Part shown: in pieces, positions 35,409-44,734 of the stretch | How the letters are laid out: each line of letters opens with the position of its first letter | Position numbering within the stretch: position 1 is the first letter of the stretch | Assembly: GCA_018399745.1 (NCBI GenBank) | Contig: JAGYNZ010000016.1 | Span: forward strand, 1 to 55,863 | Length of the DNA: 55,863 nt | From: Deltaproteobacteria bacterium | GTDB taxonomy: Bacteria; Desulfobacterota; Dissulfuribacteria; Dissulfuribacterales; UBA3076 | Direction of reading: 5' to 3' | The notes under the pieces: model-generated | Seen by the model: only the letters and a program-made list of their open reading frames with translations | What the model was told of the DNA's origin: nothing | The model's database searches: none | Position numbers and translations under genes: made by a program

Positions 35409-36209
35409 TTAGATACCACCGAACTGCTCTAGAAACACGACCATATTCGCATCTTTTCGGATTCCCAGACGGGTTAGACAAAAATCATACCTGACCGGGT
35501 CAGAAGGGGCAATGTTTCGAAAGGCCTTAGTAACCTCCAGTGCGGAATGCAAGTCTGCCTGCTTTCTTGCTGTAAGCCCGAGCGAAAAACAAATCTTATG
35601 CATATGGGTATCAACTGGGATTATCAGCTTTGAGGCCGGCACACTTTCCCACCCTCCAGGATCTACTTCGTCTGAGCGAACCATCCATCTGAGGAAGAGG
35701 TTGAGCCGCTTGCATGCGCTCCCTTTGCCAGGCAACGGCACCAGGTGCTCCAGTTTGTCGCCGGCACTTGAGATCAGTTCTCCTGTAAAGGCAGAAAGGG
35801 CGGGAAGTATTGTATCATTACAGTCATTCAAGCCGGCTGAAAAACACGCCTGAAGCGTACCGTAGCGTTCCAGAACCTTTTTCACACCAAACAGCATGGC
35901 GCAAAGCTTTTGGTCTTCGGTGAACCGGTGCTTGAAGCCTGAAAAGGTCCGGCATATGGTCTTAAGGGATGACTGCTTCAGAAAGACCGATGGAGTCGGC
36001 TCCATCCGTTCAAGAATAAAGGAAATGCTCTTTAGAATATAGGCCACCCTTCCATAGGCGAGAGATGAGGCTACAAATGCCACGATTTCACGGTCACAAG
36101 GGTCCTCATAATGGTATAGGAACTCAAGGGGATCAGGATGTACAAACTCGCGGCTGTTATACTGACGGTATAGCCTTTCAAGACTATCTTTAAGGATTAC
36201 CTGAGGCAT
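35409..36209 (-). CDS. TIGR02757 family protein
   Basis: A 266-residue protein with the TIGR02757 signature: Y-R-Q-Y-N-S-R-E-F-V-H-P-D-P-L-E-F-L-Y, D-R-E-I-V-A-F-V-A-S-S-L-A-Y-G-R-V, a K-R-L-N-L-F-L-R-W-M-V-R segment and V-D-T-H-M-H-K-I. The fold resembles HhH-type DNA glycosylases, but a biochemical function is not established. It follows the lytic transglycosylase gene by 13 bp on the same strand, so the two are probably co-transcribed. Confidence 0.88.
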   Translation of the reverse strand: MPQVILKDSLERLYRQYNSREFVHPDPLEFLYHYEDPCDREIVAFVASSLAYGRVAYILKSISFILERMEPTPSVFLKQSSLKTICRTFSGFKHRFTEDQKLCAMLFGVKKVLERYGTLQACFSAGLNDCNDTILPALSAFTGELISSAGDKLEHLVPLPGKGSACKRLNLFLRWMVRSDEVDPGGWESVPASKLIIPVDTHMHKICFSLGLTARKQADLHSALEVTKAFRNIAPSDPVRYDFCLTRLGIRKDANMVVFLEQFGGI

Positions 36210-36222
36210 CAGTATTAGTGCG

Positions 36223-38160
36223 CTATTCCCCGATCAGGCACTTTGAGACGTTCTGGAATTGACCTGTTTTTACCCAGGTGTATTTTTCCAGAAAGAGTTT
36301 ATCGCTTGTGTAGAGTTTCCCTGATTTTTTTCTTTTGAGAAACTCATGAAATTGACTCGGTCCTCCATTATACATGGAATAGACCAGCTGGGCCAGGGTA
36401 TCATCATCAACCTGTGTTTCGGTTTTCATCTTGTCCAGCCTTTTCAGAGTATATTTCCTGAGATACAATTCCAGGATTTCACAACCCGCTATTACATTAT
36501 ATTCTATATTCCACCTCAGGTGATGACGATCATATAATCCCCTCCATACACGTTCATTTATTTGCATCAGGCCTACGGATGTCCCATTATAAGACCTTAG
36601 GTATGTTATTTTCCTTTTTTTCCTGTCAATTATGAACTGTCGATAACAGCTCTCCTGCCAGCCGGTGGCCAGCACAATTATATCATAGAGTTTGTGGTAT
36701 TTTTCATCGATATCGCTTTTCTCCAAGTTCGAGGCAGACTTCTTTATGATAAGGTCTTTAACGTCTTTAAGGTAGCCGTCAAAGTTGTATTTGGTTACCA
36801 TCCATTTTTTAATTTCATCTATTGTTATACTGGAATTATCCGCTGCATGGACCTGGGAGCGGGAAGAGATCCACCCCCATATTCCGGCTTTCAAAAGACC
36901 CACTGATATTTGGGATAGAGGTAAAAATGAGGAAGTATTTTGGATTTCAATCTCTAATTCTTCGCCATCAAAGGACGGGGACGTTGTCTCCGGCAACGGA
37001 CCGAACCCCAATACATTTCTGAGTTTTTCATTTACACCATACTGATATACAAGATTTACCGGCTCCCCTGTTGCCAATAATCGAGCGAGTCGAATCAGAC
37101 CGTTTCTGCTTATCTCTATTCCCAGTGTCGGACCGAGCTTATCCAGGACCGAGAGGGCGTCAATGGCGTTGAAAAAGCCTAGATAACTCAATAGAGATTG
37201 GTTTTGATTATCGCTGAGATGACTTCTGAAAATGGGAGACAGCTGATTCCATACAGAGATAAATTGGTCCCTGACAAAATCCTTTTCAGAGCTTCCTTTT
37301 ATTAATTCCTCTACAAATCTGTGCCGTGTCTCAAGTTCCGCAGACAAAATGATAATTTTCTCTTCTTCGGAAAGTGGTTCGTTGAATAAAGAGGTTATTA
37401 CATGGACAAGGAATGCATCCCATATTTCCCAGAGATTAACGAACTCTTTGATTTCCTCCTCTAATACAGGTCTTTTCTGTATTTCTTCGTCTTCCTCTTT
37501 CGCTTCAGGTATTTCCACATTCGTAAGGATACCGATCTGCAAGGCCTCCGGAGTTGTCAAGACATCTCCCGGTCTCATGCTTTTCAGCATATTTGTTACT
37601 CCCGGCTGTACATCAGGAGAAAAAAGCAGATTAAGAAATGATTTCAGATCGAATAAGGGCGGCGCAATATCTATATAAATATTTTCAAGATAATCATAGA
37701 TATCGGCCTTGACAAAGCCCCATGCAATACCGGCAAGCCTTGCAGGTTTTCGCTCTATGTCGTAAAGGTTAGAATCGATGGTATCAAAGGACAGAGACCA
37801 TTTGTCATCAATCACAGGCCTCTGTGTAAAAACGATGTACCCATCCCATTCAACAGGCATTCGGCATTTCTCCATTATATAGACGCCTGCACGAATACTG
37901 ACCCTTGTCTCAAAGAGCAAGGTTGTGTCTTTTACCTTAAAATTTGGTTCTGAGATTGTGATTTTCAGGCAACTCATATTTTCATTTATTAAAAGTTTAG
38001 TCTGATTTTCATCGGTATAGGCACTTTTTATGACGAGTGATTTCAGTAGTTGATAATCAATGGAAAGGGGGAGCGTGACAGTTTTTGAACAGGCATTACC
38101 CTGGAAAATAACCAAAAATATAAATATGGTGATAATATTATTTTTTGATATTAGTTTCAT
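36223..38160 (-). CDS. Large lytic transglycosylase-like envelope protein
   Basis: Counting from the ATG at 38158-38160 there are 645 residues; the frame extends upstream but only this start yields a signal peptide (M-K-L-I-S-K, a hydrophobic core, then G-N-A-C with C24 as a possible lipoprotein cysteine). A long N-terminal part (25-480) is mostly unrecognised. The C-terminal SLT-type lysozyme-like domain has catalytic Glu503 in T-G-W-Q-E-S-C and the G-L-M-Q-I-N-E-R-V-W and M-Y-N-G-G-P motifs of peptidoglycan lytic transglycosylases. The long novel N-terminus suggests extra binding or regulatory functions at the cell wall. Confidence 0.78.
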   Translation of the reverse strand: MKLISKNNIITIFIFLVIFQGNACSKTVTLPLSIDYQLLKSLVIKSAYTDENQTKLLINENMSCLKITISEPNFKVKDTTLLFETRVSIRAGVYIMEKCRMPVEWDGYIVFTQRPVIDDKWSLSFDTIDSNLYDIERKPARLAGIAWGFVKADIYDYLENIYIDIAPPLFDLKSFLNLLFSPDVQPGVTNMLKSMRPGDVLTTPEALQIGILTNVEIPEAKEEDEEIQKRPVLEEEIKEFVNLWEIWDAFLVHVITSLFNEPLSEEEKIIILSAELETRHRFVEELIKGSSEKDFVRDQFISVWNQLSPIFRSHLSDNQNQSLLSYLGFFNAIDALSVLDKLGPTLGIEISRNGLIRLARLLATGEPVNLVYQYGVNEKLRNVLGFGPLPETTSPSFDGEELEIEIQNTSSFLPLSQISVGLLKAGIWGWISSRSQVHAADNSSITIDEIKKWMVTKYNFDGYLKDVKDLIIKKSASNLEKSDIDEKYHKLYDIIVLATGWQESCYRQFIIDRKKRKITYLRSYNGTSVGLMQINERVWRGLYDRHHLRWNIEYNVIAGCEILELYLRKYTLKRLDKMKTETQVDDDTLAQLVYSMYNGGPSQFHEFLKRKKSGKLYTSDKLFLEKYTWVKTGQFQNVSKCLIGE

Positions 38161-38424
38161 CTTTATAATCTCAGTATAGTGTAAATGAAAAGTTTGACCA
38201 TTGACACCCACAGACATAATAATATAGTCGCCTGCTTTCATAGGCCAGGCAGATGCACTCATCCCTTGAGATCCCCTCCAGATGCCGCCATGAAACATTC
38301 TGCCCAATAAACATGGATAGCTCAAGGCAAACTATGACAAAGGCCATGACAAGTATTCAGGCCTCTTCTGTGCCCAAAGATAAAAAGATTCGCGTTGATT
38401 TTACTTCTTAAGGAGGCAGTGGAC

Positions 38425-39330
38425 ATGAAAATTTTTATGACCGGCGGGACCGGCTTTGTCGGAGCCACCCTGACACGCAAACTCGTTGAACAGGGCCATC
38501 AGATCACTGTTTTAACTAGAAAAAATTGGGGCGTTATCCCTGAAAAAGGGGTATCCTTTATAGAGGGAGATCCTACCAGAGAAGGGACCTGGCAGGAGCA
38601 TTTAGCCCATCATAAAGCAGTTATAAACCTGGCAGGCGCCTCTATTTTTAAGCGCTGGACAAAAGAAAGCAAGGCGATAATTCGAGACAGCCGCATCCTG
38701 ACTACTAAAAACATTGTCAGTGCCATGAAAAATTGCAAAGGTAAGGAAACGACTTTGATCAGTTCCTCTGCCATAGGTTACTATGGTTCGCACGGCGATG
38801 AGGAATTAGACGAAAACTTTGGCCCGGGGGATGATTTTATTGCCTCGCTATGCAAAGACTGGGAAGCGGCGGCTCTGGAAGCAAGGCGTTATGGCGTGAG
38901 GGTAGTGATCTGTCGTATTGGCATTGTTCTGGGTACCCGAGGAGGGGCCTTGGAGCAAATGATTCCTGTGTTCAAACTGGGCCTCGGAAGCCCCCTGGGT
39001 AACGGAGAACAGAGGCTCTCCTGGATACATGAACAGGACCTGGTTCGAATCTTTCTATTTTTACTGAGTCAGAAAAATCTGGAAGGAGCGGTCAACTGTA
39101 CGGCACCTGATCCCGTTACAAATAGAGAGTTTACAAAGACCCTTGGTAAGGCGCTTAAAAGACCGACCTTTATGCCACCTGTACCTGGCTTTATTCTTAA
39201 AATCATAAAAGGAGAATTTGGAAACGTCCTTTTAGAGGGACAACGGGTGGTCCCTAAAAAACTGTTGAATGCCGGATTTGATTTTCAATTTCCCCGGCTA
39301 ACTGATGCCCTTCAAGATCTTCTGGGATAA
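38425..39330 (+). CDS. TIGR01777 family NAD(P)-dependent epimerase-like protein (SDR39U1)
   Basis: A 301-residue extended SDR starting at the ATG at 38425, eight bases after AGGAGG; an earlier in-frame ATG lacks this signal. The dinucleotide-binding G-G-T-G-F-V-G-A is at the N-terminus (M-K-I-F-M-T-G-G-T-G-F). S-S-A-I-G-Y-Y-G-S carries the catalytic Tyr region, and L-S-W-I-H-E-Q-D-L-V is diagnostic of the TIGR01777/YfcH family. Its reaction is unknown. The Nudix gene begins 16 bp downstream and is probably co-transcribed. Confidence 0.92.
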   Translation: MKIFMTGGTGFVGATLTRKLVEQGHQITVLTRKNWGVIPEKGVSFIEGDPTREGTWQEHLAHHKAVINLAGASIFKRWTKESKAIIRDSRILTTKNIVSAMKNCKGKETTLISSSAIGYYGSHGDEELDENFGPGDDFIASLCKDWEAAALEARRYGVRVVICRIGIVLGTRGGALEQMIPVFKLGLGSPLGNGEQRLSWIHEQDLVRIFLFLLSQKNLEGAVNCTAPDPVTNREFTKTLGKALKRPTFMPPVPGFILKIIKGEFGNVLLEGQRVVPKKLLNAGFDFQFPRLTDALQDLLG

Positions 39331-39346
39331 AGGAGTTGCATTAAAA

Positions 39347-39889
39347 GTGAAATACTGCAGCGATTGTGGAGCCAGGTTAAGCTATAGGATACCGAAAAAT
39401 GATGATAGACCCCGCTTTATATGTGACAGGTGTGGGGTGATTCACTATAAAAATCCCAATATGGTGGTTGGTTCTATTCCCATCTGGCAGGAGAGCATCT
39501 TGTTGTGTCGGCGGGCCATTGAACCGAGGTATGGTAAATGGACCCTTCCCGCGGGATTTCTGGAAAATGGTGAGACCGTCGAAGCAGGGGCCAAAAGGGA
39601 GACCCTTGAAGAAGCGGGTGCCAGTATCGTAGAGCTGAAACCTTATGCCCTCTATAATCTCGCGTTTATCAATCAAGTCTACATCATGTTTCGTGCGAAG
39701 CTGCCTGAGCCTCTTTTCAACGCCGGGCATGAGAGTCTGGAGGTAAGGCTCTTTAAAAGACATGAAGTGCCATGGAACGAACTGGCCTTTTCTGCGATAC
39801 ACAAGACACTTCAGGACTATTTTGATGACCTGGAAAAAGGGATTTTTTCTTTTCACATGGACGATATAGTCCAAAAATGGGATTACTAA
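39347..39889 (+). CDS. Zinc-ribbon Nudix hydrolase
   Basis: A 180-residue Nudix protein. The GTG at 39347 follows an AAGGAG and gives M-K-Y-C-S-D-C-G; the in-frame upstream ATG lies inside the SDR gene. A four-cysteine zinc ribbon (C-x2-C, then C-x2-C) at about 3-28 precedes the Nudix box G-x5-E-x7-R-E-x2-E-E, seen as G-F-L-E-N-G-E-T-V and R-E-T-L-E-E-A-G. This layout recalls NudC-like/ADP-ribose pyrophosphatase relatives that cleave NAD(H)-like or nucleotide-sugar substrates. The exact substrate is unknown. Confidence 0.9.
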   Translation: MKYCSDCGARLSYRIPKNDDRPRFICDRCGVIHYKNPNMVVGSIPIWQESILLCRRAIEPRYGKWTLPAGFLENGETVEAGAKRETLEEAGASIVELKPYALYNLAFINQVYIMFRAKLPEPLFNAGHESLEVRLFKRHEVPWNELAFSAIHKTLQDYFDDLEKGIFSFHMDDIVQKWDY

Positions 39890-40004
39890 ACTTTATCGGG
39901 GAAAAGATGACACCCTCTTTAAAGCAGGTTATTGGGAAGCGAACGGCTGTTTAATAAGTTTTGGCGATTAACTCGCTTTCTGTTTCATCCTTCCGTCTTC
40001 CTGT

Positions 40005-40406
40005 TTACACCTGCCTTAATCCGTCTTTTTCATCACCTGCGCCGATAAGGGGCAAGACTTTATCCAATTGAAAGACCACCAGAAATCGCGCGCCGGTCTT
40101 TTCATTCCGGTATTTCCTGCGACTGAGGGATTGAATGAGATCCTTGTTTTCTTCTTCGCGGATTTTGGTGAGGTAAAGGCGTTTTCCTTTATACTCAAAG
40201 CCCTCTTCTATAAAGAGATAGGCCGCATAAGGATTTGACAGGAGATTGTGGCGGGTGAGACGGTCGCTCATGATAAAGGCGATGGAATCGTCCTCCAGGA
40301 AATGAGGCCTGGAATATATCGCCGCGTTGACTTTTCCCTCCTTGTCCGCTGTGGACATGACTCCTGTTCCCATGGTGTTTTCAAAATAGTCTTTTAAGCC
40401 TTTCAT
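40005..40406 (-). CDS. Pyridoxamine 5'-phosphate oxidase-like protein
   Basis: A 133-residue split-barrel FMN-binding-type protein starting at the ATG at 40404-40406, six bases after AGGAGA; the frame runs upstream but overlaps the SDR gene. Typical features are G-V-M-S-T-A-D-K-E-G-K-V-N-A-A-I-Y-S-R-P, and R-H-N-L-L-S-N-P-Y-A-A-Y-L-F-I. It probably binds flavin (or F420 or heme in relatives); its substrate is unknown. It may be transcribed with the SDR-DUF2867 gene upstream (gap 62 bp). A second such protein is encoded at 42123. Confidence 0.85.
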   Translation of the reverse strand: MKGLKDYFENTMGTGVMSTADKEGKVNAAIYSRPHFLEDDSIAFIMSDRLTRHNLLSNPYAAYLFIEEGFEYKGKRLYLTKIREEENKDLIQSLSRRKYRNEKTGARFLVVFQLDKVLPLIGAGDEKDGLRQV

Positions 40407-40468
40407 TTTTTCTCCTGTCAAATAATAAGATTGACGCTGCACCTGAAGTGTGCGGTATTTTTCGGATT

Positions 40469-42007
40469 TCAGGCATTCTTCGTTGGATCGACTCGGCAAA
40501 CGTAGGAAAGACTCGGGACATAACTGTCCGGGCCTTCGAGAATGCGGCCTCCCACAGATCGGGCGATGCCTCTCAACATCCCCTTAAAGACGTATTGATG
40601 AAAGGGGTAGAGGGCATACCAGTAAATAAGACCTGAAGTCCCTTTGGTCAAAAACCGGGAGAGCTGCTGTAGCTCCGTACCCCCTTCAGGGAGAGAAGAG
40701 AGTCGGAATTCCAGAGTTGCCTCTCCGGGAAATTTCATTTCCGAAATCAGAGAAATCAGCTTGGATTCCTGCACCTCGAGGACACGAAAGAAATCCACCG
40801 AATCGCCCGGTCGAAGCCGAACCGGATCCGTACGGCCCCTCCTGAGACCCACTCCGCCCACCAGCCGATCGATAAGGCCCCTCACAGCCCACAGAAACCT
40901 GGATGAAAACCAGCCCTTCTCCCCTCCGATGCATGCAATGGTTTCCCATACCTTTTCGGGTGTGGCTTCCAGCACCACACGGTATCCCGACTCCATGACT
41001 GTCCCGCCCGCATATGGGACGTCACCGCATTGTGCCCATTCAGGATAGGTAATAGGCCCGGCATCCGCCCAGCAGGTCTCAACACACTTCTCCTTCACCA
41101 GGCCCAGTGCTAGCCGGATCGTTTCCCTGCAGTCCTGCAGATTTTGGGGGATTATGGACCGGATACGGTTTTCCTGGCAGACCACAGGGTTACGGAGCCC
41201 CTCGGCAAGGGGTCTCGCGATATAGGAAGGCACAGGGGTGACCAGGTGAATCCAGTAAGAACTCATGCGGGGAGTAAAGAACGGCAGGGGGATGATCCAC
41301 CGTTTCCTCAGACCTGCTACTTCTGCATAGATCTCCATGAGCTGCTTGTAGGTGAGCACATCTGGTCCTCCGATATCAAAGGTGCCGCCGATGGTCTCAT
41401 CATGCTCAAGGCAACCCTTCAGATAGCCTAAGACATTATTTATGGCAATAGGTTGTACGGGATTGTTGACCCAGCGAGGCACGATCATGACCGGCAGACG
41501 TTCCACCAGATATCTCATTATTTCAAAAGAGGCACTTCCTGACCCCAGGATCATGGCTGCGCGGAGGAATGTTGTGGGGACGCCGCTGGACTGAAGGATT
41601 CTGGCCACTTCTGTGCGGGAACGCAGGTGCTTGCTCAAGGTCTTGCCCTCAATCCCTAAGCCGCCAAGATAAATGATCCGCTCCAGACCCGCTCGGCATG
41701 CCGCCCTTCCCATGTTTAAAGCCGCATTGCGGTCGGCCCTGGCAAAATCCCTGTTTAGAGGGTTCATGGAATGAACCAGGTAGAAGGCCGCCCAACAGCC
41801 TTCTGCGGCCTTCTCAAGAGAAGCGTAATCCAGAAAATCGGCCTGCACTATCTCAAGATTATTGTGTCCGGCCCAGGACCGCGATTCGAGTTTGGAAAGG
41901 GAACGACCCAGGACACGGACGCGGTACCCGGAATCCAGCAGCAGTGGAACAAGCCGTCCTCCCACGTATCCTGTGGCTCCACTGACTAAAACAGGCTCGC
42001 TTCGCAT
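40469..42007 (-). CDS. NAD(P)H-binding SDR fused to a DUF2867/SRPBCC-like domain
   Basis: A 512-residue protein. Residues 1-300 form an atypical SDR with V-S-G-A-T-G-Y-V-G-G at 8-17 and A-F-Y-L-V-H-S-M, common in this family. Residues ~340-500 match DUF2867, a START/SRPBCC-like ligand-binding domain with hydrophobic C-terminal W-Y-A-L-Y-P-F-H. The fusion is widespread; reported relatives bind lipids or quinone-like molecules, but the reaction is unknown. Its location among oxidases and an SDR39U1-like gene fits general redox metabolism. Confidence 0.88.
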   Translation of the reverse strand: MRSEPVLVSGATGYVGGRLVPLLLDSGYRVRVLGRSLSKLESRSWAGHNNLEIVQADFLDYASLEKAAEGCWAAFYLVHSMNPLNRDFARADRNAALNMGRAACRAGLERIIYLGGLGIEGKTLSKHLRSRTEVARILQSSGVPTTFLRAAMILGSGSASFEIMRYLVERLPVMIVPRWVNNPVQPIAINNVLGYLKGCLEHDETIGGTFDIGGPDVLTYKQLMEIYAEVAGLRKRWIIPLPFFTPRMSSYWIHLVTPVPSYIARPLAEGLRNPVVCQENRIRSIIPQNLQDCRETIRLALGLVKEKCVETCWADAGPITYPEWAQCGDVPYAGGTVMESGYRVVLEATPEKVWETIACIGGEKGWFSSRFLWAVRGLIDRLVGGVGLRRGRTDPVRLRPGDSVDFFRVLEVQESKLISLISEMKFPGEATLEFRLSSLPEGGTELQQLSRFLTKGTSGLIYWYALYPFHQYVFKGMLRGIARSVGGRILEGPDSYVPSLSYVCRVDPTKNA

Positions 42008-42122
42008 GCCGAATACCTCCCTTCTTCTCCTCCCTGCCAGTCCTGCACAGGGATCTGACCGTTACTCAGAGCCTCATTCTGTTCAACAATGGGATGCGTA
42101 TACCTTGTGCCCCGCATTAACT

Positions 42123-42578
42123 TTACAACTCCGAAATAGTTTTATAATGGGCCCTTACAGGACCTTCGAGCAGCAAATAGGATTCAATGATGATTTTAAC
42201 AGGTTCTAATTTCGGATTCAGGAAAAAGTCTTTAAGCCCGGGATGTTTCCGTGACAATTCCTTGCGTATTCTTTCCTTTTCTGCGTTATCAATAATCTTG
42301 TCAAATCGGCCAGAAACCGTAAGGGCCATGGTCCCGGCATAGTCGGATTTTAACCTGTCCCGTCGCGTATCAATAAGAAGACTTACAGCCGGATTTTCAC
42401 ACATATTTTTATACTTTCGGCTTTCAGTAAGCGTCATGAGATAGATTTCGTCACATGAAGAATTAGTAGCATAGGCCATCAACGAACAATGCGGCCGGTT
42501 TTCCGAGGCGGTGGCTAAAACGCAGGTAAACTGTTCCCGTACCAGAGCCCTGATCTTTTGGCCTATGTTTTCATCCAT
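42123..42578 (-). CDS. Second pyridoxamine 5'-phosphate oxidase-like protein
   Basis: A 151-residue protein of the same split-barrel superfamily as the one at 40005 but only distantly similar. It has C-V-L-A-T-A-S-E-N-R-P-H-C-S-L-M-A-Y and R-K-Y-K-N-M-C-E-N-P-A-V-S-L-L-I-D-T-R, typical of the FMN-binding general-stress-like subgroup. GGAGG lies three bases before the ATG. It is encoded 115 bp upstream of the SDR-DUF2867 gene on the same strand. The function is unknown beyond the likely cofactor. Confidence 0.85.
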   Translation of the reverse strand: MDENIGQKIRALVREQFTCVLATASENRPHCSLMAYATNSSCDEIYLMTLTESRKYKNMCENPAVSLLIDTRRDRLKSDYAGTMALTVSGRFDKIIDNAEKERIRKELSRKHPGLKDFFLNPKLEPVKIIIESYLLLEGPVRAHYKTISEL

Positions 42579-42807
42579 TGCCTCCCCCTTGCAGGATCAT
42601 TTTTTTGCCAGCCCATTATAACATAACATTGCCCGGGGATAAAATTGCGTTTTCCCCCTGCTGTTTAAAGGTCTTTTTATGGAGATTGTGCCGGGAACAA
42701 CTTACTGCACTATACCGACTGGGTATTAATTAAGATAAGGAGTTCAGCATGTTCAGAAGGTATGAATCAGATATCTGCTCCTGAATGGCTGCAAATAACC
42801 CGCTTTT

Positions 42808-43020
42808 TTACCTGTCTCTATCTTCTTCCCAGGAAACACAACGGCCGGGGCAGTTCTTAATAATTTCATCTATCTCTTCTCTTGGGTATTCTTTCAGGTC
42901 AACCACCTCTATATAGCCTAAGTCGTTACTTCTGAAGACCGAGGGGCACAGCTCCACACATGCCTCGCAATCGTCACATTCACTCTTATCAATGACTGGA
43001 ATCTTCATATTCATAATCAA
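42808..43020 (-). CDS. Ferredoxin, [4Fe-4S] type
   Basis: A 70-residue small ferredoxin with one cluster motif C-D-D-C-E-A-C-V-E-L-C-P and a distant fourth cysteine in N-C-P-G-R-C. The D-D-C ordering resembles the monocluster ferredoxins of sulfate reducers (Desulfovibrio ferredoxin I type). It would carry electrons in the cytoplasm. The start could equally be the third or fifth codon (M-N-M-K or M-K-I-P). It lies 78 bp downstream of the Grx-TrxR gene. Confidence 0.9.
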   Translation of the reverse strand: MIMNMKIPVIDKSECDDCEACVELCPSVFRSNDLGYIEVVDLKEYPREEIDEIIKNCPGRCVSWEEDRDR

Positions 43021-43097
43021 ACGATATACGATCGAAAATCTAAAATCATAATTTAAATTTACACCTATCTCTGCTTGAAACCCTTCACTGTAAGCGC

Positions 43098-44285
43098 TTA
43101 CCTCTGTTTTATAATGTAATCATAGGCAGACAAAGCGGCCTTGGCCCCCTCTCCTGCCGCAACAATGATCTGTTTGTAGGGAACGTTGGTCACATCCCCG
43201 CAGGCGAAAACCCCTGAAACACCTGTATGGCACCTTGAGTCCACTATGATCTCCCCTGTACGATTGGTTTCCACGATATCCATTACAAGCTCGGAGTTAG
43301 GGAGCAGGCCGATCTCCACGATAATACCCTGCACACTCAGCTTTTTAGTCTTACCGGTCTTCAACGACTCGATCTCAATTCCCTCAACTGAGGACTCACC
43401 CTCAATCCGGAGTATTTTATATTCAGTGAAAATCTCGACCTTTGGTGAGCTCATGACCTTGTCCTGAAGTATCTCGTCACCAGTAACGGAAGTCAAAGAT
43501 ACCATATAGATCTTGGGTGAGACTTTCATCAGATCAAAGACTGACTCAAGGGCTGAGTTGCCGCCGCCCATTACGGCCACATCAAAACCTTCAAACAGGG
43601 CGGCATCGCATGTGGAACAATAAGTCACCCCCCTTCCTGTCAATTCCTTTTCCCCAGGCACATTGAGCGGCCGGGGACGCTTTCCCGTGGCGATGATCAG
43701 AGTTTTGGAAAGATATGAGTCTCCGTCAACCGTGGTTACCTTTTTTAACTTCCCGGTCAACTCAAGGGCCTTGACCTCAGCCCCCACAAGCTTTTCCACA
43801 CCATACTTCTCCACGTGATCTTCAAACTTTGCAATGAGATCAGCGGTATCTACCTGGCTGAAACCCAGGTAATTATCCACATCATAAGTCCAGGCCACCT
43901 GTCCGCCAATATCTTTGCTTACAACAAGGGTCTTGAGGATCTTTCTGGCTGCATACACTGCGGCACTCAGACCGGCCGGCCCGCCGCCAATAATTATCAC
44001 GTCATAAAGGGGGACACCCTTCCCTTCTTCAGCCAGCCCCAATTTCTGACTCAACTCACCGCCGGCCTCCAGGTTAACCAGATCACTGTATCCTCCGACC
44101 GGTTCATCTCCTATCAGGATCTGCGGAAGCGAACCGCTGCCGGTCTTTTTTTTCATTTCCTCCCAAACACTCGATCCTGACTGGACTTCAATTCCATCGT
44201 AACTGATCCCCTTTTCCGTCAGGAATGACTTTGCCTTGGCGCAAAAAGGGCAACCGTCAGTGGAATAGATGATTACTTTGGCCAT
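43098..44285 (-). CDS. Glutaredoxin-thioredoxin reductase fusion
   Basis: A 395-residue flavoprotein. A glutaredoxin domain with C-P-F-C (C12/C15) occupies about 1-78. A TrxB/AhpF-type reductase follows, with FAD motif G-G-G-P-A-G at 100-105, the redox-active C-S-T-C (C223/C226) and NAD(P) motif G-G-G-N-S-A. The layout parallels AhpF, in which an N-terminal Trx-like domain passes electrons onward. Here it probably reduces the glutaredoxin encoded 18 bp upstream or the rubrerythrin system. GGAGG precedes the ATG. Confidence 0.92.
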   Translation of the reverse strand: MAKVIIYSTDGCPFCAKAKSFLTEKGISYDGIEVQSGSSVWEEMKKKTGSGSLPQILIGDEPVGGYSDLVNLEAGGELSQKLGLAEEGKGVPLYDVIIIGGGPAGLSAAVYAARKILKTLVVSKDIGGQVAWTYDVDNYLGFSQVDTADLIAKFEDHVEKYGVEKLVGAEVKALELTGKLKKVTTVDGDSYLSKTLIIATGKRPRPLNVPGEKELTGRGVTYCSTCDAALFEGFDVAVMGGGNSALESVFDLMKVSPKIYMVSLTSVTGDEILQDKVMSSPKVEIFTEYKILRIEGESSVEGIEIESLKTGKTKKLSVQGIIVEIGLLPNSELVMDIVETNRTGEIIVDSRCHTGVSGVFACGDVTNVPYKQIIVAAGEGAKAALSAYDYIIKQR

Positions 44286-44303
44286 AATTACCTCCGTGCC
44301 GGC

Positions 44304-44567
44304 TTACTCAATCTTTGAGCTCTGTTCCAGACAACTCAAAGCCTGCTCGAGGCGACCACGGTCAAATCCCACCATCACCTCGTTGCACACTGATATTACA
44401 GGCACTCTGAGGGCCCCGCCGGATATTTTCTTCATTTCCTCGCGGGCATCCTTGTCGTTCTTGACGTCATAATCAATGAACTCGACACCTTTTTTCAAAA
44501 GAAACTCTTTCGCCATCTTGCAATATGGACACCCGGGATTCGTATAGATCTTTATTTGTTTACTCAT
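44304..44567 (-). CDS. Glutaredoxin
   Basis: An 87-residue glutaredoxin starting at the ATG at 44565-44567 with GGAGGA just upstream; five earlier codons in frame lack support. The redox motif is C-P-Y-C in T-N-P-G-C-P-Y-C-K. It ends with a conserved V-P-V-I-S-V-x-N-E-V-M-V-G-F-D segment, though the usual T-V-P glutathione contact is R-V-P here. It lies directly upstream of the fusion reductase, its likely partner. Confidence 0.92.
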   Translation of the reverse strand: MSKQIKIYTNPGCPYCKMAKEFLLKKGVEFIDYDVKNDKDAREEMKKISGGALRVPVISVCNEVMVGFDRGRLEQALSCLEQSSKIE

Positions 44568-44734
44568 GGAAATATCCTCCACATTTTTGCCATTTGAACC
44601 GAATTTCTGACAGAATCAGGCCAGGCGCTCGAGTCACCCCATTTTCGGGATTTGCAGCCTTTTTAATCCTGATGCTTATAATAATCCACGTTACCGGCCC
44701 GCAGTATTTCCTTGGATTCCAGAAGACTGGACAT

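Noticed and set aside
39030-39060. tRNA T-loop-like GGTTCGAAT sequence
   Set aside because: It lies inside the SDR gene and no cloverleaf can be drawn around it.
42749-42784. 11-codon ORF with AAGGAG upstream between the ferredoxin and the second oxidase-like gene
   Set aside because: Although the ribosome-binding site is good, eleven codons with no neighbour to regulate on that strand give no evidence of function; possibly a scar of a lost gene.
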